A stretch of DNA of 64,000 nt. Source: an uncultured Bacteriovorax sp. Lineage in GTDB: Bacteria; Bdellovibrionota; Bacteriovoracia; Bacteriovoracales; Bacteriovoracaceae. Below the pieces are notes generated by a model that was given only the letters and a program-made list of their open reading frames with translations, ran no database searches and had not been told where the DNA came from. Each line of letters begins with the position of its first letter. Position 1 is the first letter of the stretch. Where the stretch lies: positions 101,458 through 165,457 of the forward strand of contig CAMLKK010000004.1 in the NCBI GenBank assembly GCA_946480715.1. Direction: 5' to 3'. The translations under genes and the position numbers were made by a program. Of the stretch, positions 1 to 8,244 are shown one piece after another.

Positions 1-852
1 ACTTTAGCAGGGGCCATGTCGACTGCTGAATTAGGAAAATCACTTGCTGAGATGATCAGACAAGACAAGATTCACGCGATCTGCTGTACAGGTGCGAATC
101 TTGAAGAAGATATCTATAACCTCGTTGCTCACAACCACTACCACCGCATTCCAAACTGGCGCGAACTTACTGCAGAAGACGAAATGAAACTTCTGGAGAA
201 AGGCCTTAACCGCGTAACAGATACATGTATCCCTGAAGACGAAGCGATGAGAAAGATCGAAGCCCTCATCAACAAAGAATGGCAAAAAGCTGATAAAGCT
301 GGAGAGAGCCATCCTCCACACTATTACTTCTGGGAAGTTCTTCGTTCAGGCGCTCTTAAAAACGAATACCAAATCGATCCAAAAGATTCTTGGATGATCG
401 CTGCTATGGAAAAAAATCTTCCAATCTACACACCTGGTTGGGAAGATTCTACAAACGGAAATATGTACGCTGCTGCTGTTATGGACGGACGAATTAAAAA
501 CGTTCACACGATGAATTCAGGCATTCAGACAATGATGAGACTAGCTGAGTGGTACACAGAAACTTCAGCGAACTCTTCAATAGGATTCTTCCAAATTGGT
601 GGTGGTATTGCTGGTGACTTCCCGATTTGTGTTGTCCCAATGCTTGAACAAGATCTTGAGAGACCTACTCCACTATGGGGCTACTTCTGTCAGATTTCTG
701 ATTCAACGACATCATACGGATCATACTCAGGTGCGGTTCCGAACGAAAAAATCACTTGGGGAAAACTTGATGGTTCTACTCCAAAATTCATCATCGAATC
801 GGATGCTACAATCGTTGCTCCACTTGTTTTCGCATACGTACTGAAGTGGTGA
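1..852 (+). CDS. Deoxyhypusine synthase-like protein (5' end outside window)
   Basis: The reading frame is open from base 1 and reads TLAGAMSTAELGKS, so the ATG at 16 is internal and the gene begins left of the window. The sequence matches the NAD-dependent deoxyhypusine synthase fold family: the STAELG segment, the CCTGANLEED stretch, and near the C terminus a WGK motif (lysine codon at 763-765) in the position of the catalytic lysine of DHS. Eukaryotic DHS transfers an aminobutyl group from spermidine to eIF5A. Bacteria lack canonical eIF5A, and bacterial members are annotated as DHS-like or homospermidine-synthase-like enzymes, so polyamine metabolism is the likely field but the substrate is unknown. 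It is followed by two tandem hairpins, so it probably ends its transcription unit. Confidence 0.85.
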   Translation, partial: TLAGAMSTAELGKSLAEMIRQDKIHAICCTGANLEEDIYNLVAHNHYHRIPNWRELTAEDEMKLLEKGLNRVTDTCIPEDEAMRKIEALINKEWQKADKAGESHPPHYYFWEVLRSGALKNEYQIDPKDSWMIAAMEKNLPIYTPGWEDSTNGNMYAAAVMDGRIKNVHTMNSGIQTMMRLAEWYTETSANSSIGFFQIGGGIAGDFPICVVPMLEQDLERPTPLWGYFCQISDSTTSYGSYSGAVPNEKITWGKLDGSTPKFIIESDATIVAPLVFAYVLKW

Positions 853-911
853 TCGCCGAAAAATTGCTCCAGTGGAGCAATTTTATTGCTTAGTTAATGA
901 GTTCGGCGATC
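851..911 (+). terminator. Nested inverted repeat with terminator-like hairpin
   Basis: An inner hairpin pairs AAAATTGCTCC (860-870) with GGAGCAATTTT (874-884) around a 3-base loop, followed by a weak T run. An outer perfect repeat GATCGCCGAA (851-860) pairs with TTCGGCGATC (902-911) and overlaps the stop codon of the preceding gene. This is probably a terminator or 3' RNA-protection structure for the DHS-like gene. Confidence 0.6.
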
Positions 912-942
912 TGATTTCCTCTTCCAATAAAAATGACACTAG

Positions 943-972
943 AAAAAATGCTCCACATCGGAGCATTTTTTT
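943..972 (+). terminator. Rho-independent terminator
   Basis: Stem AAAAATGCTCC / GGAGCATTTTT with loop ACATC, followed by a run of T. It repeats the TGCTCC/GGAGCA core of the hairpin about 80 bases upstream, giving tandem terminators after the DHS-like gene. The A-rich left arm would also let it work on the minus strand. Confidence 0.75.
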
Positions 973-1057
973 TGTGCTGACTAAAACTTCATCTCCCTCC
1001 GACCGATAAATCCACAAGAACGTCCAATCTTTTAACAGACGTTCATGCGGAGTTTTC

Positions 1058-1972
1058 ATGAAAAAATCAATCCTAAGTCTTTCGGCCCTCGCTGTACTCT
1101 CTTCATGTGCAGGTCCCGAATCCTATGACCAAAAGATGAGTCGATATACTCCAAAAACTCTGACGAAAAATCAGGTTCCAGAAATTAAAACTGCAGGTGT
1201 GACTTTCTCGGCAAAACCGACGAGAGGACCAGCTAGTGCCGATGTTAAACAAGCAGAAAAAACAGATCTAGGATTTGAAGCGAATACAACGAATAAAAAA
1301 CTCTATTTTCTTACGATGCTTGGCCAGTATGAAAGCATGAAAAAATACTCAGCTCAATTTGATGCTCCTGAGATTAATATCTGCCCGCACTTCCACTCAA
1401 GCCTTCTTCAGCATAAGGAAGGAAAAAAAGTTTCAATGGGAACGATTCGTCAGTTTAACCATAAGAAATTTACCTATGAAAAAGAAAAGCTAACAAATGA
1501 AGCCTATGTCATGTCACGTCCGGAGTTGTCACTTCCGCTCTCCCAAACTGATGTCACTCCAAGAGTGATCGACATCATGAGAAGTGAAACCGAATTAACT
1601 GAAGGAAAAATGACAGAGTTGGTTCATCGTGCTCTCGATATTCACCTTTCAAAAACATACACAGAAATTCGCGAATTATGTGAATACGGTGTGAGTGATA
1701 ACTACTACATCTACGAAAACCTAATTACACACATAAAAAATAATGAATTTCGTGCAGAAGACGGCAATATGAACACATTGCTTAAGACAACTGTGTTTTC
1801 AAATATGGCACTCGTCACTTCGTTGGAAAAATCGAGCGTATCAACTGGCAGAACAATTGCTTCACTCTCAAACAAAGAAAAGGAGCCAACTCCTTACGTG
1901 AACGAGATGATGGCACGATTAAATGTTGAATGGGCAAAGGATTACTTCAACCATATCAAAACTTCGCGCTAA
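1058..1972 (+). CDS. Putative lipoprotein of unknown function
   Basis: This 304-residue protein has a short lipoprotein signal peptide with lipobox LSSC (Cys about residue 17), so it should be lipid-anchored in the envelope. The mature part is rich in Lys, Glu and Thr, is mainly predicted helical, and shows no motif I can assign. The start ATG follows a purine-rich GCGGAG element at suitable distance. It is convergent with the BamB gene and the two stop codons touch without a spacer (1972/1973), so no room exists for a separate terminator. The gene stands alone after the tandem terminators of the DHS-like gene. Confidence 0.75.
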   Translation: MKKSILSLSALAVLSSCAGPESYDQKMSRYTPKTLTKNQVPEIKTAGVTFSAKPTRGPASADVKQAEKTDLGFEANTTNKKLYFLTMLGQYESMKKYSAQFDAPEINICPHFHSSLLQHKEGKKVSMGTIRQFNHKKFTYEKEKLTNEAYVMSRPELSLPLSQTDVTPRVIDIMRSETELTEGKMTELVHRALDIHLSKTYTEIRELCEYGVSDNYYIYENLITHIKNNEFRAEDGNMNTLLKTTVFSNMALVTSLEKSSVSTGRTIASLSNKEKEPTPYVNEMMARLNVEWAKDYFNHIKTSR

Positions 1973-3085
1973 TTATTTAATAACCACTAAACGGTTGCGA
2001 GAAGTGATGAAGGCCAGACTGTCGCCTGTACTCACCAATTCGCCAAAGACTGCAGAATAAGCATGTCCAAGTTGGTAGGTCTCTACGGCCTTTAATGACT
2101 TAATGTCGATCACTTTCACTTCACCCGTTGTCGTTGAGACAGCGTAATAAGTTTTGAAATTAACCACAGAAGTAATTCCACCGTTAGAAATTTTTTCGGT
2201 TTTTAGAACATTCAGATTTTTATCTGTAAGGATCAACTCCCCCGCTGGTGTTCCAAATATAAGTTGTTCTTCACGTTGAACTGGTGGGCGTGAAACTGTG
2301 AAATCCGCTGTTCTTAAAACTTTCCCTGTATTCACGTCAATAAGTGCAAGTGGACTTCCTACTGAAGAGACATAGATTTTATCGTTGAGAAGAAAGGGCA
2401 TGTTATCAACATCGACAAACTTTGAAGCTGTCGAAAGTTTTGTTTCGAATAAGAGGAGTCCTTCATCGAGTGAAAGCGCGGCCAGAGTTCCATCTGCAAA
2501 ACCTACGATAACTTTATCTTTATACACAACGGGAGTGGATGCTCTTTGAAGTGTTGTGAGATAAGGAACAGATCTTTTATAGGCCCAAAGGATTTTTCCT
2601 GTTTCAACATCAAGGCAAAAAATTTGATGGTTTCTTAGTTGAAAAAGAATTCTTCCACCATGAATCACTCCCCGTGTTTCAACAGATGCACCAAGATCTA
2701 CAGAATATTTTAACGTTCCCATGATTCCGTGACGGGAATTCACACGACCTTGAACTGTTCCGTAAATAATTTGATCATTATGGGCAACGGCGCCTGCATG
2801 ATAAGTTGATCCGTCTTTTTCACTCCAAATGGTACGACCATTTTCAAGTTCAAAAGCTTCCATGTATCCATTGTTATTTCCGGCGTAGACGATCCCTTCA
2901 TGAATAAGCGGTGATTGGAGTCCAATTGGTAAATTTCCTGAGTCGTAACTTGGATCGAGATTTTTCATCCATGCTGGACTTAAAATTTTCGAAGCAGGTT
3001 TCACCCCTTCCGGCCTAAAGCGCTCAAGCGTTGAACAGCTTGTTAAACTCAGAAGGGCTATAAGGACAATTAAACTCAATTTCAT
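1973..3085 (-). CDS. bamB: BamB-like beta-propeller lipoprotein
   Basis: The 370-residue protein starts with a lipoprotein signal (lipobox LTSC) and consists of repeated PQQ-type propeller blades, visible as recurrent Gly-x-(V/I)-x-A-(L/F)-(D/E) and (T/N)G-(K/R)-x-(L/I)-W elements such as DVETGKILWAY and DVNTGKVLRTA. This is the architecture of BamB (YfgL), an outer-membrane lipoprotein of the BAM complex that helps insert beta-barrel proteins. It lies 30 bases downstream of a YfgM-like gene in the same direction. In many Proteobacteria yfgM, bamB and der are consecutive, which supports the call. Other PQQ-repeat lipoproteins would look alike, so the context carries weight. Confidence 0.85.
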   Translation of the reverse strand: MKLSLIVLIALLSLTSCSTLERFRPEGVKPASKILSPAWMKNLDPSYDSGNLPIGLQSPLIHEGIVYAGNNNGYMEAFELENGRTIWSEKDGSTYHAGAVAHNDQIIYGTVQGRVNSRHGIMGTLKYSVDLGASVETRGVIHGGRILFQLRNHQIFCLDVETGKILWAYKRSVPYLTTLQRASTPVVYKDKVIVGFADGTLAALSLDEGLLLFETKLSTASKFVDVDNMPFLLNDKIYVSSVGSPLALIDVNTGKVLRTADFTVSRPPVQREEQLIFGTPAGELILTDKNLNVLKTEKISNGGITSVVNFKTYYAVSTTTGEVKVIDIKSLKAVETYQLGHAYSAVFGELVSTGDSLAFITSRNRLVVIK

Positions 3086-3115
3086 GCAGTGATCCTAAGA
3101 GTGGAAAAACTTAAA

Positions 3116-3790
3116 TTACAATTTAGCGAGATAAAGTTGCGCCACTTTTACGAATTCTGCTTCTTCTTTGGCATTTTCAACTACGTATTGGAAGCTTGAG
3201 CGAGCTTTTTCTTTATCGCCAACTTTTAAATAAAGTCTTCCAAGATCAACATAGTTCTTTGCTTCGAAAATTTTTGTTGATTGAGAGTTTAGTTTAAGAA
3301 GAACATCAATGGCACCTTGATTGTCACCAAGATCTTCAAGAACAGCTGCTTTACGGCTAAGAATGTAATAACGAGCATAATCGTTATCAGCAGCGTTTTC
3401 CCCAACTGCTAAAACTTTTTTAGCTTCAGCAAGGTGATTGTTGGCGACTAGAGCGTCCGATGTTTTAATCACGACAGGAACAAGCCCTAAGTAATCGCCC
3501 ATTTCTTTCGCCAATTGATCCATACCTGCTGCAACTGCATTCGGGTCAGTCGGAGCACTCATATAAGTTTTTAATGTTGTCGTTTCAAATGTATAAATTT
3601 TTGAATTAAACGCCGTTTGCGATTTATCGTTATAGTGATTGTAGATACCAAATCCGATAACGCCTGCAACGATGAGAACAATTAACCCAATGAAGGCCGC
3701 TTTATTTTTTGCGATGAAACCTTGAAGATTCGATTCATCTAAAATTTGGTCGATATTACGGTTTTGCGGTGAAGTAGTGGCATTGTTCAT
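3116..3790 (-). CDS. YfgM-like membrane-anchored TPR protein
   Basis: A 224-residue protein with a cytoplasmic N terminus of about 30 residues, one transmembrane helix (about 33-51, AAFIGLIVLIVAG region) and a periplasmic TPR-like helical domain containing repeated AxxxLxxLG and ARSSFQYVVE-type elements. This is the layout of YfgM, an ancillary subunit of the SecYEG translocon that hands proteins to periplasmic chaperones. It is immediately upstream of bamB, the order seen in enterobacteria, and has a strong predicted promoter at 3841-3869. Sequence similarity to E. coli YfgM cannot be measured here, so the name rests on architecture and context. Confidence 0.7.
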   Translation of the reverse strand: MNNATTSPQNRNIDQILDESNLQGFIAKNKAAFIGLIVLIVAGVIGFGIYNHYNDKSQTAFNSKIYTFETTTLKTYMSAPTDPNAVAAGMDQLAKEMGDYLGLVPVVIKTSDALVANNHLAEAKKVLAVGENAADNDYARYYILSRKAAVLEDLGDNQGAIDVLLKLNSQSTKIFEAKNYVDLGRLYLKVGDKEKARSSFQYVVENAKEEAEFVKVAQLYLAKL

Positions 3791-3840
3791 GTGTTTTCTC
3801 TTTATTGTTTGTTTTAAAGGTTAAGTTTGTTGAATAAGTT

Positions 3841-3892
3841 ATTCTAAAAAGCCTTTGTTAAGTTGTCAAAAATAGAGACTTGAAGTTAGAAT
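3841..3892. promoter_or_regulatory. Back-to-back sigma70-type promoters sharing a -35 box
   Basis: Minus strand: TTGACA (3864-3869), 17-base spacer, TAGAAT (3841-3846), reading into the YfgM-like gene. Plus strand: TTGTCA (3863-3868), 18-base spacer, TAGAAT (3887-3892), reading into the gene at 3957. The heptamer TTGTCAA serves as -35 in both directions, so only one polymerase could occupy it at a time. Confidence 0.6.
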
Positions 3893-3956
3893 TAAAAGGA
3901 AGTTTTTCTTTTTTAATGGTTGATATGGTCAAGGAACGACCACAAGGGTTTACTCT

Positions 3957-4466
3957 ATGGCAAAAATCTTTATGACAGGGAAGCAATTTTTCCTCCTTTT
4001 AGCTCTTCTCATTGGAATCTCCTACTCTAATAATTCAATGGCGCTGGACAAAACAAACCGTCTGGGAGTTGGATTATCCACAGAACTTAAAAATGATTTT
4101 CCTGCCCTTTCTTTCAAAATGCAGAAGTCGAGAACATTTGCTTATGGAGGTTTACTGGGTGTTTCAAGTGACGATCAAAGTGGTGGTTACGGAGTTGGCC
4201 TAAAATTCTATCGCAATATTTATGATGAACCACAAGTGAATTTCTATCTCACAGGAATGGGCGCTTTGCTCAGTAACCGAATTGCAGGTGTCTCGCATTC
4301 GGGTTTCCAATTTGATTTAGGTTTTGGAAGTGAATACCACTTCACTGGTATGAATTCTCTTGGATTTAGTTTTGAATTTGGGGTTTCGGCCGCGAAGAAA
4401 AAAGATTTTGCGTTTGAAACAATGGGCAGTCACTTTTTCGTAGGTGCTGTACACTTCTACCTATGA
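3957..4466 (+). CDS. Putative outer-membrane beta-barrel protein
   Basis: A 169-residue protein with an N-terminal hydrophobic signal segment (about residues 8-28, ending near SMA). The mature part has the alternating, Gly- and aromatic-rich pattern of small outer-membrane barrels (for example GVGLKFYRNIY, FQFDLGFGSEYHF) and a C terminus ending in a beta strand with aromatic residues (GAVHFYL). It overlaps the next gene by 4 bases (ATGA), so the two are translationally coupled. The pair is inserted between the YfgM/bamB genes and der on the opposite strand. No specific function can be read from the sequence. Confidence 0.7.
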   Translation: MAKIFMTGKQFFLLLALLIGISYSNNSMALDKTNRLGVGLSTELKNDFPALSFKMQKSRTFAYGGLLGVSSDDQSGGYGVGLKFYRNIYDEPQVNFYLTGMGALLSNRIAGVSHSGFQFDLGFGSEYHFTGMNSLGFSFEFGVSAAKKKDFAFETMGSHFFVGAVHFYL

Positions 4467-5278
4467 AAAAAACTTCATTCATTCTATTTCTTTTCTTAGC
4501 GCTGAATGTTTCTTATATGAACATCACAGTTGCTCAAGATGCACCCAATGATATTTTCGCTGCTGACGATGACGATCTCAATGTGGGGGGAGATATTTTC
4601 ACTGACTTCAGTGAAGATGTTGAGAATTCGCAATTAGTTGAAGATGAGCGCTTCTATCGCTACGGACGTTTCTTTTCTTTTAATATCTCGCTGGGACTTA
4701 CAACATTCGACGGAAATCGTGGTCTCGCTTACGAAAATCAGCCACCTTCTTACGGTGTTTCATTTACCTTTTTTAAAGACTTTCAAAATGCCCTGGGACT
4801 TGGTCTTGAATATTCAAAACACTCGATGTTTTTAAAAGATCCCGTGCAAGGTTTCCCGAACAACAGTTGCCCTGGAAACACTCAGTGTGCTCCAGGTGCT
4901 GTTGAAGTCGACATGCTTAGAGTTTTCCTTGGCTATCGCTACTACATCGACACGTCAAACTTAGGAACGGCAATTACTTACTCTAATCCCTATCTCATCA
5001 CACGTGTTGAGTACTGGTATACAACGAACGAATACATTGATCAGAGCCAGTTGGATAAAGATTCAGGCGGCGGTCTTGGTGTAGGACTTGGTTTTGGATT
5101 AGAATTTCCAATCACTGTGCGTGAATCTTATATTGGTTTAGAAGTTCTCTATCACTCCGTAAATTTCCACGATAAAAACTCGCAAGCGTATATGCCTGTG
5201 ACAAACGGTGGGTATGGATTTGATGATTTAAAGGGTGCTGCTTATACGACGATGGTCAGTTATGTGTTTAATTGGTAG
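4463..5278 (+). CDS. Putative outer-membrane beta-barrel protein
   Basis: The 271-residue product has a signal peptide (cleavage after about residue 24, TVAQD), a short acidic linker rich in Asp (DDDDLNVGGD region), then a barrel-like domain with repeated GLGLEYSKHS, GLGVGLGFGLEF and a C-terminal strand ending in F-N-W, typical of barrels handled by the BAM machinery. Two cysteines lie close together (CPGNTQC) and could form an extracellular-loop disulfide. It is coupled to the preceding barrel gene through a 4-base overlap, and the two products may act together. Confidence 0.7.
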   Translation: MKKTSFILFLFLALNVSYMNITVAQDAPNDIFAADDDDLNVGGDIFTDFSEDVENSQLVEDERFYRYGRFFSFNISLGLTTFDGNRGLAYENQPPSYGVSFTFFKDFQNALGLGLEYSKHSMFLKDPVQGFPNNSCPGNTQCAPGAVEVDMLRVFLGYRYYIDTSNLGTAITYSNPYLITRVEYWYTTNEYIDQSQLDKDSGGGLGVGLGFGLEFPITVRESYIGLEVLYHSVNFHDKNSQAYMPVTNGGYGFDDLKGAAYTTMVSYVFNW

Positions 5279-5307
5279 CGCGCTAGCTGAAATCTCAGCA
5301 AGCGCGC
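5278..5307. terminator. GC-rich stem-loop between convergent genes
   Basis: A 13-bp stem with one mismatch, GCGCGCTAGCTGA (5278-5290) against TCAGCAAGCGCGC (5295-5307), 4-base loop, placed between the stop codons of the barrel gene (+) and der (-). It lacks a strong T run on either side, so termination efficiency is uncertain, but its position suggests a bidirectional terminator or RNA 3' end. Confidence 0.5.
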
Positions 5308-5315
5308 TTACAAAT

Positions 5316-7250
5316 TTAAACTTCTTTTAATTTTTTCGCGAATCTTCTATTCAAATCTTCACCTGTTCTGAAAATAATATGGATAGGCGTATTATCCAGT
5401 AAAAATTCACGGCGGAGACCATTCTTCAGATAGTTCTTGTAGTTATCCGGAATATCTTTTGAAAGGTTCGTAAAGAATAAAAACGTTGGAGGATTCGACT
5501 TCAACATCGAAGCATACTTCACCTTCAAACGTTTCCCAGCTTTTTTAATCGCCACAGGATTACTTTCAATCAATTGGTAAACATAACGATTAAGCTTACC
5601 AGTTGAGATATTTTGATTGCGGATAAGAACAGTCTTTTTGATTGTGTCTTTTAAGCGACCAATGTGTTTATTGTATTTCGCTGAAATAGGAATGAGATCA
5701 CAGTGATTAAGCCAAGGAACGCTTGCGCGCAAATCTGAAATCCATTCTTTTTTTGCTTTTTCATCAACAAGTCTCTCTTTTAAAAGATCAACTTTGTTCA
5801 AGCACACGATGACTGACTTCCCTTTTTCAAGAGCAATATCAAGAAGACGTCTATCCTGGTGGGAAATACCAACAGAAGCATCGATCATAAAAAGAACGAT
5901 ATCACACTCAGTAATACAACGAAGTGAGCGGTAGACAGATTGCTGCTCAATAAATCCATCAACGGCCTTTTGACGGCGAATACCCGCTGTATCCACAACG
6001 TGCAATGAGCGCCAAAGAGATCCGGCCAGCGCTTCTTCACGTGCCATCATGGCCTCTGCTTCTAAATACTCCTTAGAGTATTCAACTTCATTATCATTTT
6101 CGTCATCGGAAAAATCACCTTCATCATCAACGAATACTGTCTCGTACATTTCGTCTTCAGTCTCTTGAATTTCTTCTGCTGATAAACCTTCGTCTTCGTC
6201 AACGAGAGCACTGTCAAAATCAATATCTGATTCTGCTTCTTCATCTAGTGTTTCATCAAAGAGAGGAGTTTCATCGCTGAGGTAATCTTCTTCATCATAA
6301 AGTGGAACGCCTTTTGTCCCCTCTTCTTCAAGGTTGTAGGCATGAGAAAGAGATTCATAAACATCTTTGTTATTGTTTCTGAATTCTTCGTATTGTTGGA
6401 AAAGTAAACTGTCTGTTTTTGCAAAACTCACATCTTGATCCAACTTAGCAGCATCTTTACCAAAGAAAATATCAAAGAACCCTTCGATAGGATCAACAGT
6501 TGTTCCCGCAATATCAGAAACAAGTGCTCTCTGCGCACCAACAAGCAAATTAAGAAGTGTTGATTTACCAGCATTAGGCGCACCAATGAGTGCTAATCGA
6601 GCGACAACTTTTTCTCTTGGTGTAACACCTTTTTGTAAACGAGACTCTTCGTGAAATTCTGCCTGTTCAAACGCAAGAATTTCTTTTTGAAGCGCTTGTT
6701 TTAGATCGAGCAAACCAAGTCCATGCTCAGCTGAAACGCGGAACAATTCTTCTTCGCCAATTCCCAGCGAGTAGAATTCTAATTCCTCACCTTCTTGCTT
6801 ATCAGTGTCGAACTTATTGACGAGAACCCAGAATTTCTTTTTTTCTTTGCGGATGTAATCAGCGATATTTTCGTCGAACGGAAGAACTCCTTCGCGTGAA
6901 TCTACCACGAACAAAATAAGATCTGATTCACGAATGGCCGTCTTCGCTTGATCAGTCATGATGTTAAAAAACTTATTCATGATCTGATCGCGTTTTTTAG
7001 GAACATTCTCTTCGATCTTTGATGGATAAAATCCACCCGTATCAACCAGAATTGCCTCTGCTGATTTTGTATGTGCGAGTTCTTCAAACGTAGCAATGCC
7101 GTAGTGACGATCGCGAGTAACACCCGGTTTGTCGTGAGTAATGGCCTTATGGGCCTTTTTCATTAAGCGGTTAAAGAGCGAACTCTTTCCCACATTCGGT
7201 CGCCCTATGAGGGAGATGACCATTGAGCGATGATATTGATTTGTTTCCAT
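5316..7250 (-). CDS. der: Ribosome-assembly GTPase Der (EngA) with large acidic insertion
   Basis: Two tandem GTPase domains and a C-terminal KH-like domain identify Der, which acts in 50S subunit maturation. Domain 1 has GRPNVGKSS (16-24), GVTRDR (43-48), DTGG (70-73) and NKFD (145-148). Domain 2 has GAPNAGKST (223-231), GTTVDP (249-254), DTAG (420-423) and NKVD (485-488). Der is usually about 440-500 residues but this one is 644. The surplus is an insertion of roughly 150 residues (about 264-414, bases about 6009-6461) between the G2 and G3 motifs of domain 2, very rich in Asp and Glu from about residue 309. All nucleotide-binding motifs remain. It follows era with 3 bases between the stop of era and its start, in an rnc-era-der operon. 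Confidence 0.95.
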   Translation of the reverse strand: METNQYHRSMVISLIGRPNVGKSSLFNRLMKKAHKAITHDKPGVTRDRHYGIATFEELAHTKSAEAILVDTGGFYPSKIEENVPKKRDQIMNKFFNIMTDQAKTAIRESDLILFVVDSREGVLPFDENIADYIRKEKKKFWVLVNKFDTDKQEGEELEFYSLGIGEEELFRVSAEHGLGLLDLKQALQKEILAFEQAEFHEESRLQKGVTPREKVVARLALIGAPNAGKSTLLNLLVGAQRALVSDIAGTTVDPIEGFFDIFFGKDAAKLDQDVSFAKTDSLLFQQYEEFRNNNKDVYESLSHAYNLEEEGTKGVPLYDEEDYLSDETPLFDETLDEEAESDIDFDSALVDEDEGLSAEEIQETEDEMYETVFVDDEGDFSDDENDNEVEYSKEYLEAEAMMAREEALAGSLWRSLHVVDTAGIRRQKAVDGFIEQQSVYRSLRCITECDIVLFMIDASVGISHQDRRLLDIALEKGKSVIVCLNKVDLLKERLVDEKAKKEWISDLRASVPWLNHCDLIPISAKYNKHIGRLKDTIKKTVLIRNQNISTGKLNRYVYQLIESNPVAIKKAGKRLKVKYASMLKSNPPTFLFFTNLSKDIPDNYKNYLKNGLRREFLLDNTPIHIIFRTGEDLNRRFAKKLKEV

Positions 7251-7253
7251 AAA

Positions 7254-8225
7254 TTACTTCTTTCTCCACACGCGGTTAGAATCCTTGGCACGTGGAAGAC
7301 CTAATTCTTCAAGGACGAAATTGTTATTAAACCATTTTGGAGAAACTTTGACGTGAAGGTTTAAGTGAACAGGTCCACCTGTCATAACTTCAATTTTCTT
7401 ACGTGAACGAATCCCGATTTCTTTAATCATTGATCCACTTGAACCAATAACAATTGCACGCTGGCTTGGACGGTTAACGAGAATCGATGCAGAAATGTGT
7501 GACTCAAAAACATTTGGATCTGTTTTTGATTTTGTCTCTTTATATTCATCAATCACGACTGCGACTTCGTATGGAACTTCATCTTTTAAAAGTTCGAACG
7601 CTTGCTCGCGAATATATTCTGTAACAAAGAAACGTTGATTTTTATTTGAAACGTCTCCGTTAGGATACAAGTGCGGACCTGGTTGCGCGCGATCAGCAAG
7701 AGCTCCCGTCAAATCGTGAATGTTGATTCCTTCTTTTGAAGATATCAGGAAATGCTTTTCTAAACTTGGAAGAATTTCTTTTGCTCTTTCCATAACTTCA
7801 GCAAGTGGAAGTTTTTCAGCATTTTCTACTTTATCTGCTTTCGTAAAGAGAACCCATGTAGGTCCTAATTCCTGCTGGAAATTTTCTTTGAATTCTGTAA
7901 ATTGCGAAAGAATATCGCGAGAGATATCAATCAATAAAAGATTGAGGTCAGCGCCTTCAGTTCCTTCACGAGCTTGTTCATTTAAGCGTTTGTTGAATTC
8001 GTGATTTGATTTATGGAGACCCGGAGTGTCTACCATTACGACTTCAGTTCTATCGATTGTGAATACACAGTGAAACTTATTACGAGTTGTCTGCGGCTTG
8101 TTTGTAACGACTGATAAATCTGTTCCTAATAAGCAGTTAATCAGTGAACTTTTTCCTACGTTTGGTGCCCCTAATACGGCAACCATGATGGATTTATTAT
8201 GCGGGTGCTGGTCTTCAATTAACAT
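7254..8225 (-). CDS. era: GTPase Era
   Basis: Era binds 16S rRNA and GTP during 30S assembly. Visible motifs are GAPNVGKS (19-26), the Thr-rich switch I PQTTRN, DTPG (66-69) and TKAD in the NKxD position. A C-terminal KH domain has the GSMIKEIG core followed by SRKKIE. I place the start at the ATG at 8225 (323 aa) because AGGAG lies 7 bases before it. A longer frame reaching 8264 would overlap rnc and has no ribosome-binding site. It lies between rnc and der, the classical rnc-era association. Confidence 0.95.
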   Translation of the reverse strand: MLIEDQHPHNKSIMVAVLGAPNVGKSSLINCLLGTDLSVVTNKPQTTRNKFHCVFTIDRTEVVMVDTPGLHKSNHEFNKRLNEQAREGTEGADLNLLLIDISRDILSQFTEFKENFQQELGPTWVLFTKADKVENAEKLPLAEVMERAKEILPSLEKHFLISSKEGINIHDLTGALADRAQPGPHLYPNGDVSNKNQRFFVTEYIREQAFELLKDEVPYEVAVVIDEYKETKSKTDPNVFESHISASILVNRPSQRAIVIGSSGSMIKEIGIRSRKKIEVMTGGPVHLNLHVKVSPKWFNNNFVLEELGLPRAKDSNRVWRKK

Positions 8226-8244
8226 TTCTCGTCTCCTATCTTTG

